Assembly (NCBI GenBank): GCA_964534135.1
Contig: CAZHQC010000048.1
Coordinates: 1-16,513, forward strand
Source: JAKLQJ01 sp964534135
GTDB lineage: Bacteria > Elusimicrobiota > Elusimicrobia > Elusimicrobiales > UBA9959
Length of the DNA: 16,513 bases
Reading direction: 5' to 3'
In this document: positions 16,079-16,513 of the stretch, in pieces
How positions within the stretch are numbered: the stretch's first letter is position 1
Layout: each line of letters opens with the position of its first letter
Notes under the pieces: generated by a model
The model's database searches: none
The model's input: the letters and a program-made list of their open reading frames with translations, nothing else
Told to the model about the DNA's origin: nothing
Made by a program: the position numbers and the translations under genes

Positions 16079-16205
16079 TGGAACACGAACCTTTCGGTTC
16101 ATCAGATGTCGTGAACTATGTGAACGACCATCAGATGTCATAAACCTCGCCGCCTGATAGGCATAGCCTCTAATACGGCAGTGACATAGTCTTCTGTGAA
16201 TGACC
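16079..16205 (-). repeat. Covarying hairpin repeat, inverted copy (A') with a shortened second unit
   Basis: On the minus strand a full 76-nt unit (16205-16130) matches unit A at 7365-7440 in 70 of 76 positions. It holds mini-hairpin GAC-TAT-GTC (16191-16183) and the 31-nt hairpin (16179-16149). A second unit begins with GGTCGTTCAC at 16129 but lacks the hairpin, and runs to the same 21-nt end motif (16099-16079) found at 7587-7607 (20 of 21 identical). Shared outer boundaries at both loci suggest an element with defined ends. Confidence 0.85.
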
Positions 16206-16219
16206 TTTGCAATGTAGCC

Positions 16220-16236
16220 GCGGCATCTAATGCCGC
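16220..16236. repeat. Perfect 7-bp hairpin GCGGCAT-CTA-ATGCCGC
   Basis: A compact GC-rich hairpin, 15 bp outside the end of the hairpin repeat copy. The T-run after it is not close enough to call a terminator. On plus it is soon followed by AAAAC-TGG-GTTTT (16249-16261). Confidence 0.6.
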
Positions 16237-16316
16237 CCACAAAAAACAAAACTGGGTTTTCTTCCCCGTAGGTGGTTGCGTTGCTTCCTGGTGCGATGAC
16301 TCCGAAAGACTCCTGC

Positions 16317-16342
16317 GGGGTAGAAAAAAAATTAAAAAAATA
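16317..16342. repeat. Direct repeat, right copy (GGGGTAG plus A-rich tract)
   Basis: Partner of 16027-16051: GGGGTAG, an A8 run, TT, then an A7 run. It sits upstream of the putative transposase leader. Confidence 0.7.
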
Positions 16343-16361
16343 ACGAGTCATGTCAGTAAGT

Positions 16362-16436
16362 TTACCATCAGGGCGGGGTCTCCTAGCGGTCACGGCTGTC
16401 CCAAGAAAAAAGCAGAGAACCCTTCGTTAATGGTAA
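16362..16436 (+). promoter_or_regulatory. Folded leader upstream of the probable transposase
   Basis: TTACCAT (16362-16368) pairs with ATGGTAA (16430-16436). Inside, AGGG (16370-16373) pairs with CCCT (16420-16423) and TCTC (16379-16382) with GAGA (16415-16418). CTCC at 16380-16383 could alternatively pair with GGAG of the SD (16469-16472). Insertion-sequence leaders often fold to hide the transposase SD from read-through transcripts; here this is inferred from pairing only. The left end of the element was not located. Confidence 0.35.
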
Positions 16437-16480
16437 GATGTTTCTACTAAGAATACATTTTTACCGACGGAGGATTCCCT

Positions 16481-16513
16481 ATGTCCCATTATAGCACATT
16501 GTTTTCACATATA
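16481..16513 (+). CDS. Probable IS4-family transposase, first 11 codons (runs off the right edge)
   Basis: An excellent SD, GGAGGA (16469-16474), lies 6 nt before an ATG that opens MSHYSTLFSHI to the window end. Many IS4-family transposases with an N-terminal DUF4372 domain begin in just this way (M-A/S-H-x-S-T/S-x-F-S-Q). The call rests on eleven residues and context: the repeat-rich upstream DNA fits an insertion-sequence neighbourhood. The catalytic DDE region is outside the window. Confidence 0.5.
   Translation, partial: MSHYSTLFSHI

Larger units (their letters stand above)
15577..16480. other. 900-bp gene-free region packed with inverted and direct repeats
   Basis: No credible gene lies here. 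Open frames at 16058-16393 and 16196-16450 cross hairpins and repeats and have no recognisable domain. The region is visibly less AT-rich than the flanking genes and holds the structures listed separately: a 111-nt fold, tandem small hairpins, a 15-nt tandem repeat, a pair of G4TAG-A-rich direct repeats and one copy of the hairpin repeat. It ends at a probable transposase gene, so it may be a patch of accumulated mobile-element debris. Confidence 0.6.

Noticed and set aside
16255..16320. Resemblance to the SRP RNA GGAAGCA core on the minus strand
   Set aside because: Only the short string GGAAGCA matches; the conserved paired 5' side (GTCAGG) and the GGAA tetraloop stem are absent.
16058..16450. 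Reading frames on both strands (111 and 84 codons) near the right edge
   Set aside because: They run across a repeat copy, a perfect hairpin and the transposase leader; no domain or SD supports them.

Overview
The window looks like chromosomal DNA from a low-G+C bacterium with a Gram-negative envelope. It carries a lytic murein transglycosylase (MltA type), a small outer-membrane barrel protein and a proton-pumping transhydrogenase. The housekeeping content would fit an under-sampled phylum such as Elusimicrobiota, but that placement is only a guess; nothing here fixes the taxon. Coding DNA is AT-biased. Most genes with a visible Shine-Dalgarno (SD) have a normal GGAG-type one. The DNA from 15577 to the right edge looks different: richer in G+C, full of inverted repeats, and without a credible gene until the last 33 bases.

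Layout from the left. On the minus strand: a sigma70-type promoter (312-340), tRNA-Gly, tRNA-Thr and the first codons of tuf (EF-Tu). On the plus strand: an mltA gene broken by a one-base frameshift, then an outer-membrane beta-barrel protein. A minus-strand run follows, in transcription order: an EamA transporter with a histidine-rich tail, an unrecognised membrane protein, 6-phosphofructokinase and the RlmB/TrmH rRNA methyltransferase, closed by a terminator at 2391-2428. Upstream of that run, also on minus, is pntA-pntB. Divergent from pntA on plus is gdhA, with a clear promoter and a perfect 18-bp palindrome at its predicted start of transcription. gdhA ends in a strong terminator and is followed by a 982-residue protein that fuses two receiver-like domains to a PPDK/PEP-synthase ATP-grasp domain. 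A repeat-rich region and the start of a probable IS4-type transposase finish the window.

The metabolic genes fit together as central carbon and nitrogen metabolism. PFK commits glycolysis. PntAB uses the proton gradient to make NADPH, and GdhA can spend NADPH on ammonium assimilation. The dikinase-like fusion has the nucleotide-binding half of a pyruvate/PEP enzyme plus signalling domains, but no phosphohistidine or PEP domain, so it is more likely regulatory or a new kind of phosphotransferase.

The most unusual signal is a dispersed repeat family. Five copies at three loci (3256-3298, three in tandem at 7379-7556, and 16149-16191) share a 31-nt hairpin of constant length preceded by a 9-nt mini-hairpin. 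Copies differ in base sequence, yet the arms change together and keep pairing, so the fold itself appears to be selected.
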